A DNA stretch of 23,455 bases from the NCBI GenBank assembly GCA_964494505.1, contig CAZBRO010000046.1, forward strand, positions 1-23,455. Direction: 5' to 3'. Position numbers and translations under genes: made by a program. Position 1 is the stretch's first letter. Each line of letters begins with the position of its first letter. Under the pieces are notes generated by a model, which was given only the letters and a program-made list of their open reading frames with translations, searched no databases and had not been told where the DNA came from. Of the stretch, positions 1 to 8,137 are shown piece after piece. Origin of the DNA: CAIYRG01 sp964494505. Lineage in GTDB: Bacteria > Pseudomonadota > Alphaproteobacteria > Micropepsales > Micropepsaceae.

Positions 1-33
1 CCCCCCCAACCACCTCCCCCCCCCCGCGCCCCA

Positions 34-71
34 CCCCCCCCCCCCCCGGGGGGGGGGGGGGGGGGGGGGGG
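34..71. other. Homopolymer C-run/G-run at the sequence edge
   Basis: Fourteen C are followed directly by twenty-four G, preceded by a C-rich stretch with few other bases. This is a perfect C/G fold-back with no coding potential. It is most likely a low-quality or mis-assembled contig end rather than genomic sequence, so nothing left of about position 76 should be interpreted. Confidence 0.75.
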
Positions 72-94
72 CCCCGTCCCTCCACAACGAGAAT

Positions 95-135
95 CCCTCT
101 CCCCCAAAGGGGGAGAGGGCAGGGTGAGGGGGCGG
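95..135. repeat. GC-rich palindromic repeat, copy 1 (left of the DUF559 relict)
   Basis: Perfect 11-bp inverted repeat (95-105 against 109-119, loop AAA), followed by an AGGGTGAGGGGGCGG tail. A related copy in the opposite orientation sits at 526-569, so the two bracket the broken DUF559 gene. The element resembles the common CCCTCTCCCC/GGGGAGAGGG intergenic palindromes of proteobacteria. It lies directly behind the ancestral stop of the DUF559 frame and could act as its transcript end. Confidence 0.7.
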
Positions 136-138
136 TGC

Positions 139-522
139 TCAACCGGGAGCGATCGTGTTGAGTTCGCGCTCCACCATCTCCATTACGCCACCGATATTCT
201 CAACAACATCCATGTTTCAAATCCGGATCACGCGATAGCCGTGTGAGATAAGGAACGCATCGCGCTTCCTGTCGTAGGCCTTGCGGTCGATGTGCTGACC
301 GCCGTCCAATTCGACGATGAGCTTTCGTTCGACGCACAGAAAATCAGCAATGTAGCTTCCGATCGGAACTTGACGCTTGAACTTGTGTCCGGCCAGACGC
401 CGGTCCTTCACGCGCCACCAGAAGCGTTTCTCGCATTCCGTGGGCAGGCGCCGCATCTGGCGCGCGTATGCGCGGATCGGCTTTTTCGATTCGCGATTGC
501 GGAACGCCTGTGCAGCTACCAC
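139..522 (-). pseudogene. DUF559 endonuclease-like gene broken by an internal TGA
   Basis: From a GTG at 522-520 (preceded by GAGGGGG) the frame reads 101 codons to a TGA at 219-217. An alternative start is the ATG at 456-454. It shows the DUF559 core: KFKRQVPIGSYIADFLC (about residues 47-63), then IVELDGGQH (69-77), with acidic residues D60, E71 and D73 as in the Vsr/restriction-endonuclease-like fold. The protein stops after GYRVIRI, where family members normally continue with W-N and a short helix. Past the TGA the same frame continues as NMDVVENIGGVMEMVEREL and a few more residues to a second TGA at 141-139. The TGA therefore replaces an expected Trp codon (TGG to TGA, one base). Family function is inferred only from the fold. 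The gene is probably inactive unless this is a sequencing error. Confidence 0.7.
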
Positions 523-525
523 GAC

Positions 526-569
526 GGCCCCCTCACCCCGACCCCTCTCCCCCGACGGGGGCGAGGGGG
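526..569. repeat. GC-rich palindromic repeat, copy 2 (upstream of the DUF559 relict)
   Basis: CCCCTCTCCCCC (542-553) faces GGGGGCGAGGGG (557-568) with one mismatch, and is preceded by CCCCCTCACCCC at 528-539. On the minus strand it reads like copy 1 at 95-135, so the copies form an inverted pair. If the DUF559 frame is read upstream of its start, this repeat translates as PSGERGRGEG, a run of residues that is repeat-derived and not part of the protein. Confidence 0.7.
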
Positions 570-1104
570 ATGATGGTTGAACAAACCAAGAACAAAATGG
601 AACGATTCGCTTATCCCGGCAAGCGGTTACAACGGCGGGGGGCACCTGTCGCAAGCATCGCATTGTCTCCTCCCCGAACGGCTTCGCTGTGCTCGGCCGT
701 TCGACCCTCCCTCAAGCGGAGGGTCAAATGTGAGCGGGTCGCTCCACTTTCAAGTCCGCGCATCCCAACCCCACATCTACACATGCAAAGGACGAAAGGA
801 CCCGGATTGCTTGCTCAGGCCCAAACGCTCGCACGCCCGACGATGCCGGAGGCGTACCGTTATTGCAGCGAAATCGCACCGAAATCCGCACCAAAAAAGC
901 GACCGCATCTCCGCCAAAACTTCGCGGAATTCCTGGAGATCGGGTCACTTTTTCTGCGAGTCAGGGGGGAGGGGGGCTCCTCTACGCAAACCGTTCCAAG
1001 GCGGGATGGAACCCGTGCGGCGACAGGGACCCGACAAAACGTCTCCCAAAGAGGCGGTTGCGCGTTAATATACCCCGCCGGCCGATTTTGAGACCCGCTT
1101 CCCC
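570..1104. other. Gene-free stretch before the membrane protein
   Basis: I see no supportable gene here; the short frames on both strands are rich in Arg, Ser and Pro and carry no recognisable motif. It holds the two hairpins at 675-725 and, near its right end, TAATAT at 1066-1071. The latter could serve as a -10 element for the gene at 1105, but no good -35 partner is visible. Confidence 0.5.
675..725. repeat. Tandem hairpins
   Basis: CGAACGG (675-681) pairs with CCGTTCG (697-703). Immediately next to it, GACCCTCC (703-710) pairs with GGAGGGTC (718-725) around a 7-base loop. No T-run follows either hairpin on either strand, so these look like an intergenic repeat rather than an intrinsic terminator. 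Confidence 0.5.
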
Positions 1105-2271
1105 ATGACCGACACCACCCAAGCCGATGTCCTGGTTCCCTCCCTTGCGCCCGCGGCGAAGCCCGTCCGCGCGCCCGCCCAAGGCTATCTCTTTGGGCCG
1201 CTGTTCGATTTCTTCACGCTGGGCGGGGGATCGGTGGTGATCTGCGGCCTTCTGGCGCTCGCCTTCCCCAAGGGGATGCCAGGGCCGGAGGAGGCGGTGC
1301 TGATCACCGTGCTGATGATGGCGATCAACCAGCCTCATTTCGCCAATTCCTATCAGATGTTCTACCGGAACTTCCGCGAGAAGGCGTTCGGGTCGTACCC
1401 GGCCGCACTTCGCATCCGCTACATCGTTGCGGGGCTGGTGGTGCCGGCGGCCTTGATCGCCTTCCTGGCCGGGACGGCCATCGCGGGCAAGCCGCGTCTT
1501 CTCGCCTATGGCGCCAATCTGATGTTCTTCCTGGTCGGCTGGCATTACGTGAAGCAGGGCTATGGCATCCTGATCGTGGATTCGGTGCAGAAGCGGCTGA
1601 CCTTCTCGACATCGGCGAAATGGATATTCCGCGCCAATGGCTATGCCTGCTGGCTGGCCGCGTGGGCGGCTGCGAACCACGCGGTGGCGAAGAACGATTA
1701 TCTCGGCCTGGCGTGGTTCTCGCTGCCGCTGCCGGTCGCGCTTTACGACGCTTCCATCGGTGCGGCGGTTCTGACGACATTGGCGGCGGGCTATGCGCTG
1801 GTCCAGCGCTGGAGCGAAGCCAAGGGCAGCCTCCCCTGGAACGGGGTGATCGCCTATCTGACGACGCTCTATCTCTGGGTCATCTTTGTACGGATCAACC
1901 CGGTGGTGATCGCGGTCGTCCCCACCTTCCACTCGCTGCAATATCTGGCGGTGGTGTGGCGCTATCAGCTCAATGCGGGCAGCAAGGCGGCGCCGGCGCG
2001 CCCCTCGCTGCTGAGCGCGTTCCTACCCTCGGGCGTGCTGCCGAGCCTTGCGGCCTTCATCGGCATCGGCACGTTTCTGGGTTTCCTCGGCTTCATGGGA
2101 ATCCCGCGATTGCTGGACGCGGCGGTGCCCTATGACAAGCACCTGTTCGGGCCGGCCCTGTTCATGTTCTCCTGCTACATCTTCATCAATGTCCATCATT
2201 ACTTCCTGGACAATGTGATCTGGCGCCGGGGCAACCCCGATGTGCAGCAGCACATCTTTTCGCGCGGGTAA
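1105..2271 (+). CDS. Polytopic membrane protein with intramembrane histidine motifs, function unknown
   Basis: 388 residues with a short soluble N-terminus, then about eight to ten hydrophobic segments from residue 35 to 365. I do not recognise a named family. Histidines sit in or beside the hydrophobic stretches: QPHF (H78), GWHYVKQGYG (H147), PTFHSLQYL (H276) and NVHHYFLDN (H364, H365), the last followed by VIWRRG. Spaced aromatic-flanked histidines of this kind occur in membrane metalloenzymes such as the Brp/Blh carotene dioxygenases. A bound metal is my inference, not something the sequence proves. The ATG at 1105 has only a poor ribosome-binding site (CCGCTTCCCC before it). It is the first in-frame ATG and gives the expected cytoplasmic leader. 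The gene stands alone and converges on flhF. The family is confident only at the level of integral membrane protein. Confidence 0.85.
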   Translation: MTDTTQADVLVPSLAPAAKPVRAPAQGYLFGPLFDFFTLGGGSVVICGLLALAFPKGMPGPEEAVLITVLMMAINQPHFANSYQMFYRNFREKAFGSYPAALRIRYIVAGLVVPAALIAFLAGTAIAGKPRLLAYGANLMFFLVGWHYVKQGYGILIVDSVQKRLTFSTSAKWIFRANGYACWLAAWAAANHAVAKNDYLGLAWFSLPLPVALYDASIGAAVLTTLAAGYALVQRWSEAKGSLPWNGVIAYLTTLYLWVIFVRINPVVIAVVPTFHSLQYLAVVWRYQLNAGSKAAPARPSLLSAFLPSGVLPSLAAFIGIGTFLGFLGFMGIPRLLDAAVPYDKHLFGPALFMFSCYIFINVHHYFLDNVIWRRGNPDVQQHIFSRG

Positions 2272-2276
2272 ATGGT

Positions 2277-2404
2277 GTCATCCCCGGCGAGCATCGCAGA
2301 GCGATGCGAGGGAAGGGGACCCAATTCTTCGAGAGCGCGATGGTTTTTCGAGGATTGGCTTCCCTTCCCCTCGCAGCCTTTCGGCTGCGCGGCCGGGAAT
2401 GACA
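2277..2404. repeat. 128-bp inverted-repeat element between convergent genes
   Basis: The outer ends TGTCATCCCCGG (2277-2288) and CCGGGAATGACA (2393-2404) are imperfect inverted copies. Each half carries its own small hairpin (GCATCGC/GCGATGC at 2291-2307; GCAGCC/GGCTGC at 2373-2388) and a matching GGGAAGGGGACCCAAT / ATTGGCTTCCCTTCCCC segment. The centre pairs imperfectly (TTCGAGAGCGCGATGG against TTTTTCGAGGA). It fills the gap between the membrane-protein gene and flhF almost completely. It looks like a non-coding repeat that could end transcription from both sides. No transposase is present. Confidence 0.75.
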
Positions 2405-2412
2405 GCTTTTCC

Positions 2413-3501
2413 TTAATCCGGTATGCCGCCCGCATCGTCGAAGGTTTCGGCAGGCGCCCGGCCCGTCACCAGGCGCGCAAGCGCCATCGGCGTCAGCGTC
2501 TCCAAACCGTCGGCAAGATAGGGCGAGGATGTCACCTGCGCGATCGTTGCGCCCGAAAGCGCAATCGCAATCAGGGCGCCCTTGCGCCGCGCCAGATCGA
2601 GCCCGGTGACGATCACCCGCGTTGCCCCGAGTTTCACCAAAGCAGCGGCCGTTTCGCCTGCCTCTTCCGCGTCGCTCGCGGCCGAAATCACGCCCACAGG
2701 ATCGAGCGTACCGCCCGAAAGCAGCCCCATCAGATCGTTCGGCAAGGGCTCGCGCGGGTCGCATCCGCCGGAATCGGCGATCAGAAAGGAGCCCGCGTTG
2801 CGCGCGTGCTGCACCGCTTCGGCCACCATGCCGGGAGAGGAGACGTGCACGACCTGCAGATTGAGACAAGCCGCAAAGCTTTCCAGCCGCGCCACCTGGC
2901 CCGCCGTTTCGAGATCGGTTGCCGCGAGCAGCACGGGCGAACCCGCAAGGCAATTCTGCGCGGCGAGGCGGGCGGCGACGGCCGTCTTGCCCGAGCCCGG
3001 CGGGCCCAGGAGCACAATCGCGCCGCGTGCGCCCACGTCGAACGGATCGATGCGCATCGTCCCATCCAGAGCCGAGGCCAGCGCCAGCGTCATGTCGCCG
3101 AGGCCGCTCTTGTGGGCCTCGTCCACCAGCTTCGCCGCAAGCGGCTCCGGTACCCGATGCGTGCGCAAGATCTCCATCAGCATGGCCGGATCGAACGCCG
3201 TGGCGCGCTGGGCCGCGGGCGCACGCGTGCCGCGCAGCCGCGCCAGCAGATTCTCGCGATACCGCGCCTCGAAGGCGGCGAAGCGCGAGATCACGCCCGG
3301 GCCTTCCAGGCTCGCGTCACGCTGCAGCGCCTGTTCGGCGGCATGGGCAAGCGCGCGGGCTTCCTCGATCCCGGCGCGCAGCAGCACGGTCCCGTCCTTC
3401 AGCGTTTCGCTGGCGACGATGATCGCGTCCTCGCCCATTTCCGCGCGCATGGCGGTCAGGGCTTCCTTCATGTCTTTGGCAAGAAAAGTTCTGAGTTGCA
3501 T
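2413..3501 (-). CDS. flhF: FlhF-like SRP-type GTPase with divergent G motifs
   Basis: 362 residues. FlhF proteins are SRP54/FtsY-like GTPases that help place and number polar flagella. The N-terminus MQLRTFLAKDMKEALTAMRA with GEDAIIV is typical of FlhF. The NG domain starts near residue 105. The P-loop is GPPGSGKT (166-173). The region that normally reads DTYR is ATDLETAGQVARL (194-206), the DTAGR motif is ADSGG (242-246), and the TKLD motif is TGLDLARRKG (299-308). Several GTP-contact residues are therefore changed, which makes canonical GTPase activity uncertain. Alphaproteobacterial FlhF proteins commonly diverge here. The ATG (3501-3499) directly abuts the flhA stop (3504-3502), so translation is probably coupled to flhA. 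It is the last gene of the operon, before the 2277-2404 repeat. Confidence 0.85.
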   Translation of the reverse strand: MQLRTFLAKDMKEALTAMRAEMGEDAIIVASETLKDGTVLLRAGIEEARALAHAAEQALQRDASLEGPGVISRFAAFEARYRENLLARLRGTRAPAAQRATAFDPAMLMEILRTHRVPEPLAAKLVDEAHKSGLGDMTLALASALDGTMRIDPFDVGARGAIVLLGPPGSGKTAVAARLAAQNCLAGSPVLLAATDLETAGQVARLESFAACLNLQVVHVSSPGMVAEAVQHARNAGSFLIADSGGCDPREPLPNDLMGLLSGGTLDPVGVISAASDAEEAGETAAALVKLGATRVIVTGLDLARRKGALIAIALSGATIAQVTSSPYLADGLETLTPMALARLVTGRAPAETFDDAGGIPD

Positions 3502-5610
3502 CTAGATTTGTCCCATGGTGCGAAGCCTGACGGAGGGGTGAATCTCGTTCTGCGAGATCACCGGTGTTTGGGGCCGGAAGCGCTCGATGATGGAGCGCAC
3601 ATAAGGGCGGATGGCGGGGCTGGTCAGCAGCACCGGAAGATCGCCGCGCGACGACGCCTGCTCGAAGCGTTCGCGCACCGTCTGGATGAAAGCCTGCAAT
3701 TGCGAAGGGGCCATGGCGAGCTGACGCTCCTCGCCTTGTCCCAGCAGCGATTCCGCGAACGACTGTTCCCAGGCGGGCGACATCGCGACGATCGGCAAAT
3801 AGCCTTGCGCCGAAACATATTGGTGGCAGAGCTGGCGCGCGAGCCTGGCGCGCACATGCTCGGTGATCATCATCGCGTTCTTGGTATGGCCGACGGCTTC
3901 GGCGATGCCTTCCAGGATCGCCGGCAGATCGCGGATGGAGACGCGCTCGTTGAGCAGCGTCTGCAGCACGCGCTGCACGCCGGTGACCGGAATCTGCGAG
4001 GGGATCAGCTCTTCGACCAGCTTCTTGGTTTCGGCCGGCAGATCGTCGAGCAGCTTCTTGGTCTCCGCATAGGAGAGCAGCTCCGCCATGTGGCTCTTCA
4101 GCACTTCGGTCAGGTGCGTGGTCAGCACGGTGCCGGGATCGACCACGGTGTAACCGCGGAACGACGCCTCTTCGCGCAAGCCCTGATCCACCCAGGTGGC
4201 GGGAAGTCCGAAGGCAGGTTCGGTGGTGTGACGGCCGGGGAGTTCGATCGGCTGGCCCTTGGGATCCATCAGCAGAAGCTGGCCGGGGAACAGTTCGCCG
4301 CGGCCCGATTCCACTTCCTTGACGCGCACCACATATTCGTTCGCGCCGAGCTGCATGTTGTCGAGGATGCGCACCGCGGGCATGACGAAGCCCATTTCGG
4401 AGGCAAGCTGGCGGCGGAGCGCCTTGATCTGGTCGGTGACGCGGTGGCCCTTGGCGTCGTTGATCAGCGGCAGCAGCCCGTAGCCGAGTTCGACGCGCAG
4501 AAGATCGAGCGCGAGCGCGGTCGAGATGGGCTCTTCGGCCGGTTGCACGTCGGCGGCTTTGGCGGCTTCCTTCCGGGCGGTTTCGACCCGGGCGATCTCC
4601 TTGCCGCGCCAGGCGGTATAAGCGAGCCCGCCCGCGCCGAGCGCGATCAGCATGAACACCACATGCGGCATGCCGGGAAGAATGGAGACCACAGCCATGA
4701 CGAAGGCAGCCATGGCGAGCGCCTGCGGATAAAACGACAACTGCCCCAGCAGCGCCTTTTCGGAAGAGCCCTCGACGCCGCCCTTCGACACCATCATGCC
4801 GGCCGCGGTCGAAACGATGAGCGCCGGCACCTGCGTCACCAAGCCGTCGCCGATAGTCAGGAGGGTGAAAGTCTGCGAAGCGGCGGAGAAGCTCATCCCC
4901 TGCTGCGCCACGCCGATGATGATGCCGCCGATCACGTTGATCGCAACGGTCAGGAGCCCGGCGATGGCATCGCCGCGCACGAATTTGGAGGCGCCGTCCA
5001 TGGCGCCGAAGAAATTGGATTCGTTTTCGAGGTTCTTCCGGCGTTCGCGGGCTTCTGTCTCGTTGATGAGCCCGGCGGAGAGATCGGCGTCCACCGCCAT
5101 CTGCTTGCCCGGCATCGCATCCAGGGTGAAGCGCGCCGCGACTTCCGCGATGCGCCCCGCGCCCTTGGTGATGACGATGAAGTTCACGATGATGAGAATC
5201 GCGAACACGATGATGCCGATGACGAAATTGCCCTGGGTGATCAGGCGCCCGAAGGCCTGGATGACCTGGCCTGCCGCAGCCGTGCCCTCCTTGCCATGAC
5301 TGAGGATCAGCCGCGTGGAGGCGAGGTTGAGGGCCACCCGCAGCATGGTCGAGATCAAGAGGATCGTCGGAAAGGAGCTGAACTCCAGCGGCTTCCTGAT
5401 GAAGATGGAGGTCATCAGGATGAGAATGGCGAAGGTGATGGAAAACGAGAGTGCGAGGTCGAGCAGCCAGGACGGCAGCGGCAGCAACAGCACGACGAGA
5501 ATCGCAAGAATGCCGATCGCAAGCGCGATTTCGCCGTTCTTGAGATAGTCGCGCGCGGCGTCGAATGCGCCGCGCGGTCCCGTCGCCAGTGCTTGGGCGC
5601 CTACCGCCAT
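3502..5610 (-). CDS. flhA: Flagellar export-gate protein FlhA
   Basis: 702 residues, the normal FlhA size. FlhA is the inner-membrane gate of the flagellar type III export apparatus; its cytoplasmic domain forms a ring that receives substrates and chaperones. Membrane segments run from about residue 27 to 335. They include the conserved RKPLEFSSFPTILLISTMLR (72-91) and the FHIPEP-family stretch RFTLDAMPGKQMAVDADL (160-177). The soluble export domain follows from about 360 to the end, with LGANEYVVRVK and the C-terminal GDLPVLLTSPAIRPYV. The start at 5610 is supported by GGAGAAGGAGG a few bases upstream. It sits downstream of flbD and upstream of flhF on the same strand. In Caulobacter flhA (flbF) is a separate unit, so its place behind flbD here is a local arrangement. 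Confidence 0.97.
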   Translation of the reverse strand: MAVGAQALATGPRGAFDAARDYLKNGEIALAIGILAILVVLLLPLPSWLLDLALSFSITFAILILMTSIFIRKPLEFSSFPTILLISTMLRVALNLASTRLILSHGKEGTAAAGQVIQAFGRLITQGNFVIGIIVFAILIIVNFIVITKGAGRIAEVAARFTLDAMPGKQMAVDADLSAGLINETEARERRKNLENESNFFGAMDGASKFVRGDAIAGLLTVAINVIGGIIIGVAQQGMSFSAASQTFTLLTIGDGLVTQVPALIVSTAAGMMVSKGGVEGSSEKALLGQLSFYPQALAMAAFVMAVVSILPGMPHVVFMLIALGAGGLAYTAWRGKEIARVETARKEAAKAADVQPAEEPISTALALDLLRVELGYGLLPLINDAKGHRVTDQIKALRRQLASEMGFVMPAVRILDNMQLGANEYVVRVKEVESGRGELFPGQLLLMDPKGQPIELPGRHTTEPAFGLPATWVDQGLREEASFRGYTVVDPGTVLTTHLTEVLKSHMAELLSYAETKKLLDDLPAETKKLVEELIPSQIPVTGVQRVLQTLLNERVSIRDLPAILEGIAEAVGHTKNAMMITEHVRARLARQLCHQYVSAQGYLPIVAMSPAWEQSFAESLLGQGEERQLAMAPSQLQAFIQTVRERFEQASSRGDLPVLLTSPAIRPYVRSIIERFRPQTPVISQNEIHPSVRLRTMGQI

Positions 5611-5625
5611 GGGTCAGTCCTCCTT

Positions 5626-5668
5626 CTCCCTTTGCGGGCGAAGGCGGCGCGAAACGCCGGAAGGGGAG
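5626..5668. repeat. Degenerate palindromic repeat between flbD and flhA
   Basis: CTCCCTTT (5626-5633) faces AAGGGGAG (5661-5668) with an inner GGCGC-GAAA-CGCC hairpin. It looks like a decayed copy of a widespread GC-rich intergenic repeat. Its edge contributes part of the GGGAGAAGGAGG ribosome-binding site of flhA. Confidence 0.5.
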
Positions 5669-5680
5669 TGGTGACGCGCC

Positions 5681-7048
<1,368 letters not shown>

Positions 7049-7067
7049 GATTATTCCCTCACTTGCG

Positions 7068-7141
7068 CCCTCATGCTTCGACAAGCTCAGCATGAGGAGT
7101 TTCTATTTCGTCCTCACCCTGAGCTTGTCGAAGGGTGAGGG
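7068..7141. repeat. Paired CTTCGACAAGCTCA repeat between fliN and flbD
   Basis: Two arms in inverted orientation, at about 7069-7097 (core CTTCGACAAGCTCAG, itself bounded by CTCATG/CATGAG) and at 7112-7140 (CCTCACCC...GGGTGAGG around TGAGCTTGTCGAAG). Together they can fold into one long hairpin or two short ones. This motif is a frequent intergenic repeat in alphaproteobacteria. It occupies almost the entire fliN-flbD gap and so lies inside the operon transcript. Confidence 0.8.
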
Positions 7142-7151
7142 GACATAAGCG

Positions 7152-7511
7152 TTAAACCTGTCCCGATTTGATGATCTCCGTCATGGTCACGCCGAGCCGG
7201 TCTTCGACCAGCACCACTTCGCCGCGTGCGACCAGACGGTCGTTGACGTAAATGTCGATGGCTTCGCCGACTTTGCGGTCGAGCTGCACCACCGTGCCTT
7301 TGCCGAGCTTCAAGAGCTCGCTCACTTCCATCGCCGACTTGCCGAGGATCGCCTGGACGGTGACCGGGACGTCGTAGACGGCTTCCAGATCCGCCGCCGC
7401 GCGCTTGGGCTCGGCTTCGTTGCCGGACTGCTTTTCAAGCAGCGGCTGTCCCGTTGCCGCGTTTCCGTCGCCCGCCAGTTCCGGCAGTCCGACTTCGTCT
7501 CTCTCCGCCAT
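7152..7511 (-). CDS. fliN: Flagellar motor switch protein FliN
   Basis: 119 residues. FliN is a C-ring component that, with FliM and FliG, sets rotation sense and helps dock the export ATPase complex. An acidic variable N-terminus (1-45) leads into a SpoA domain (about 46-115) with VYDVPVTVQAILGKSAMEV, LLKLGKGTVVQLD and the LVARGEVVLVEDRLGVTMTEI ending. The ATG at 7511-7509 overlaps the fliH stop by one base (TGATG), which indicates translational coupling. A TTG one codon upstream is possible but unnecessary. No fliM is seen in the window. Confidence 0.96.
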   Translation of the reverse strand: MAERDEVGLPELAGDGNAATGQPLLEKQSGNEAEPKRAAADLEAVYDVPVTVQAILGKSAMEVSELLKLGKGTVVQLDRKVGEAIDIYVNDRLVARGEVVLVEDRLGVTMTEIIKSGQV

Positions 7512-8137
7512 CAATTCATCTCCTCAACGGCAAGCCGCGGAAAACGCCGCGCCACCAGATCGTCCAAAGCCCGCTCGAGCGCGCCTTGCACGCGTTCGAT
7601 GCCCCCGCCGCGCCATTCGATGCGGCAGTCCGCGCCCGAAAGCGCGTGGTCGGGCACGAATTGCATGCGGCCGTCATAGCCTTCGGCTTCGGCGATGGCG
7701 GTTGCCTGCTCCTGGATGCGCGCGCTCAGAATCGGCGCGGTCTTCACCACAACGCGGGGCTCGCCGATCGCCTGATGCAGCGCAGCCGAAAGGGCTTCGG
7801 CGATTTCGTTTTCGGGCAAGGCATCCAACGCCGAGCGCGCGAGCGATTTCGCGGCAGCAACCGCGAGGCCCGCGGCTTCCGAGCGGATGGCTTCGATTTC
7901 GGCGTCCATCGCCTGAATGGCCGACAGCACGGCGGCGGCAACCTGCCCGATGGAGGCGGCAACCGCTTGCGTCGCGCGCACGTCGCCGTCGCGCCGTCCT
8001 TCCTCGCGTGCTTCGCGCTTCATGGCATCGATTTCCTCGATGCTGTAGCTCTTGCGCGCGCGAGCTTCGGCGCGCGCGGCTTCGGCAGCGCCGTTGTCGA
8101 ACTGGGTATCGAACGTGAATTTGACCGCTTGTTTCAT
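7511..8137 (-). CDS. fliH: Flagellar export regulator FliH (FlbE type)
   Basis: 208 residues. FliH binds and restrains the export ATPase FliI and links it to FliN at the C-ring. In Caulobacter the gene at this position is called flbE. Similarity is weak, as usual for the family. The call rests on an Ala/Glu/Arg-rich helical region with coiled-coil character (about 20-105, including SIEEIDAMKREAREEGRRDG), a mixed C-terminal domain ending GADCRIEWRGGGIERV, and position between fliG and fliN. The ATG overlaps the fliG stop by one base (TGATG), and its own stop overlaps fliN in the same way. Confidence 0.88.
   Translation of the reverse strand: MKQAVKFTFDTQFDNGAAEAARAEARARKSYSIEEIDAMKREAREEGRRDGDVRATQAVAASIGQVAAAVLSAIQAMDAEIEAIRSEAAGLAVAAAKSLARSALDALPENEIAEALSAALHQAIGEPRVVVKTAPILSARIQEQATAIAEAEGYDGRMQFVPDHALSGADCRIEWRGGGIERVQGALERALDDLVARRFPRLAVEEMN

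Noticed and set aside
982..1941. A 319-codon minus-strand frame over the membrane-protein gene
   Set aside because: Arg/His/Gln-rich antisense shadow; the plus frame has clear membrane segments.
7049..7093. Longer FlbD start at 7093
   Set aside because: The extra residues are translated from the CTTCGACAAGCTCA repeat, and FlbD normally starts MRLL.
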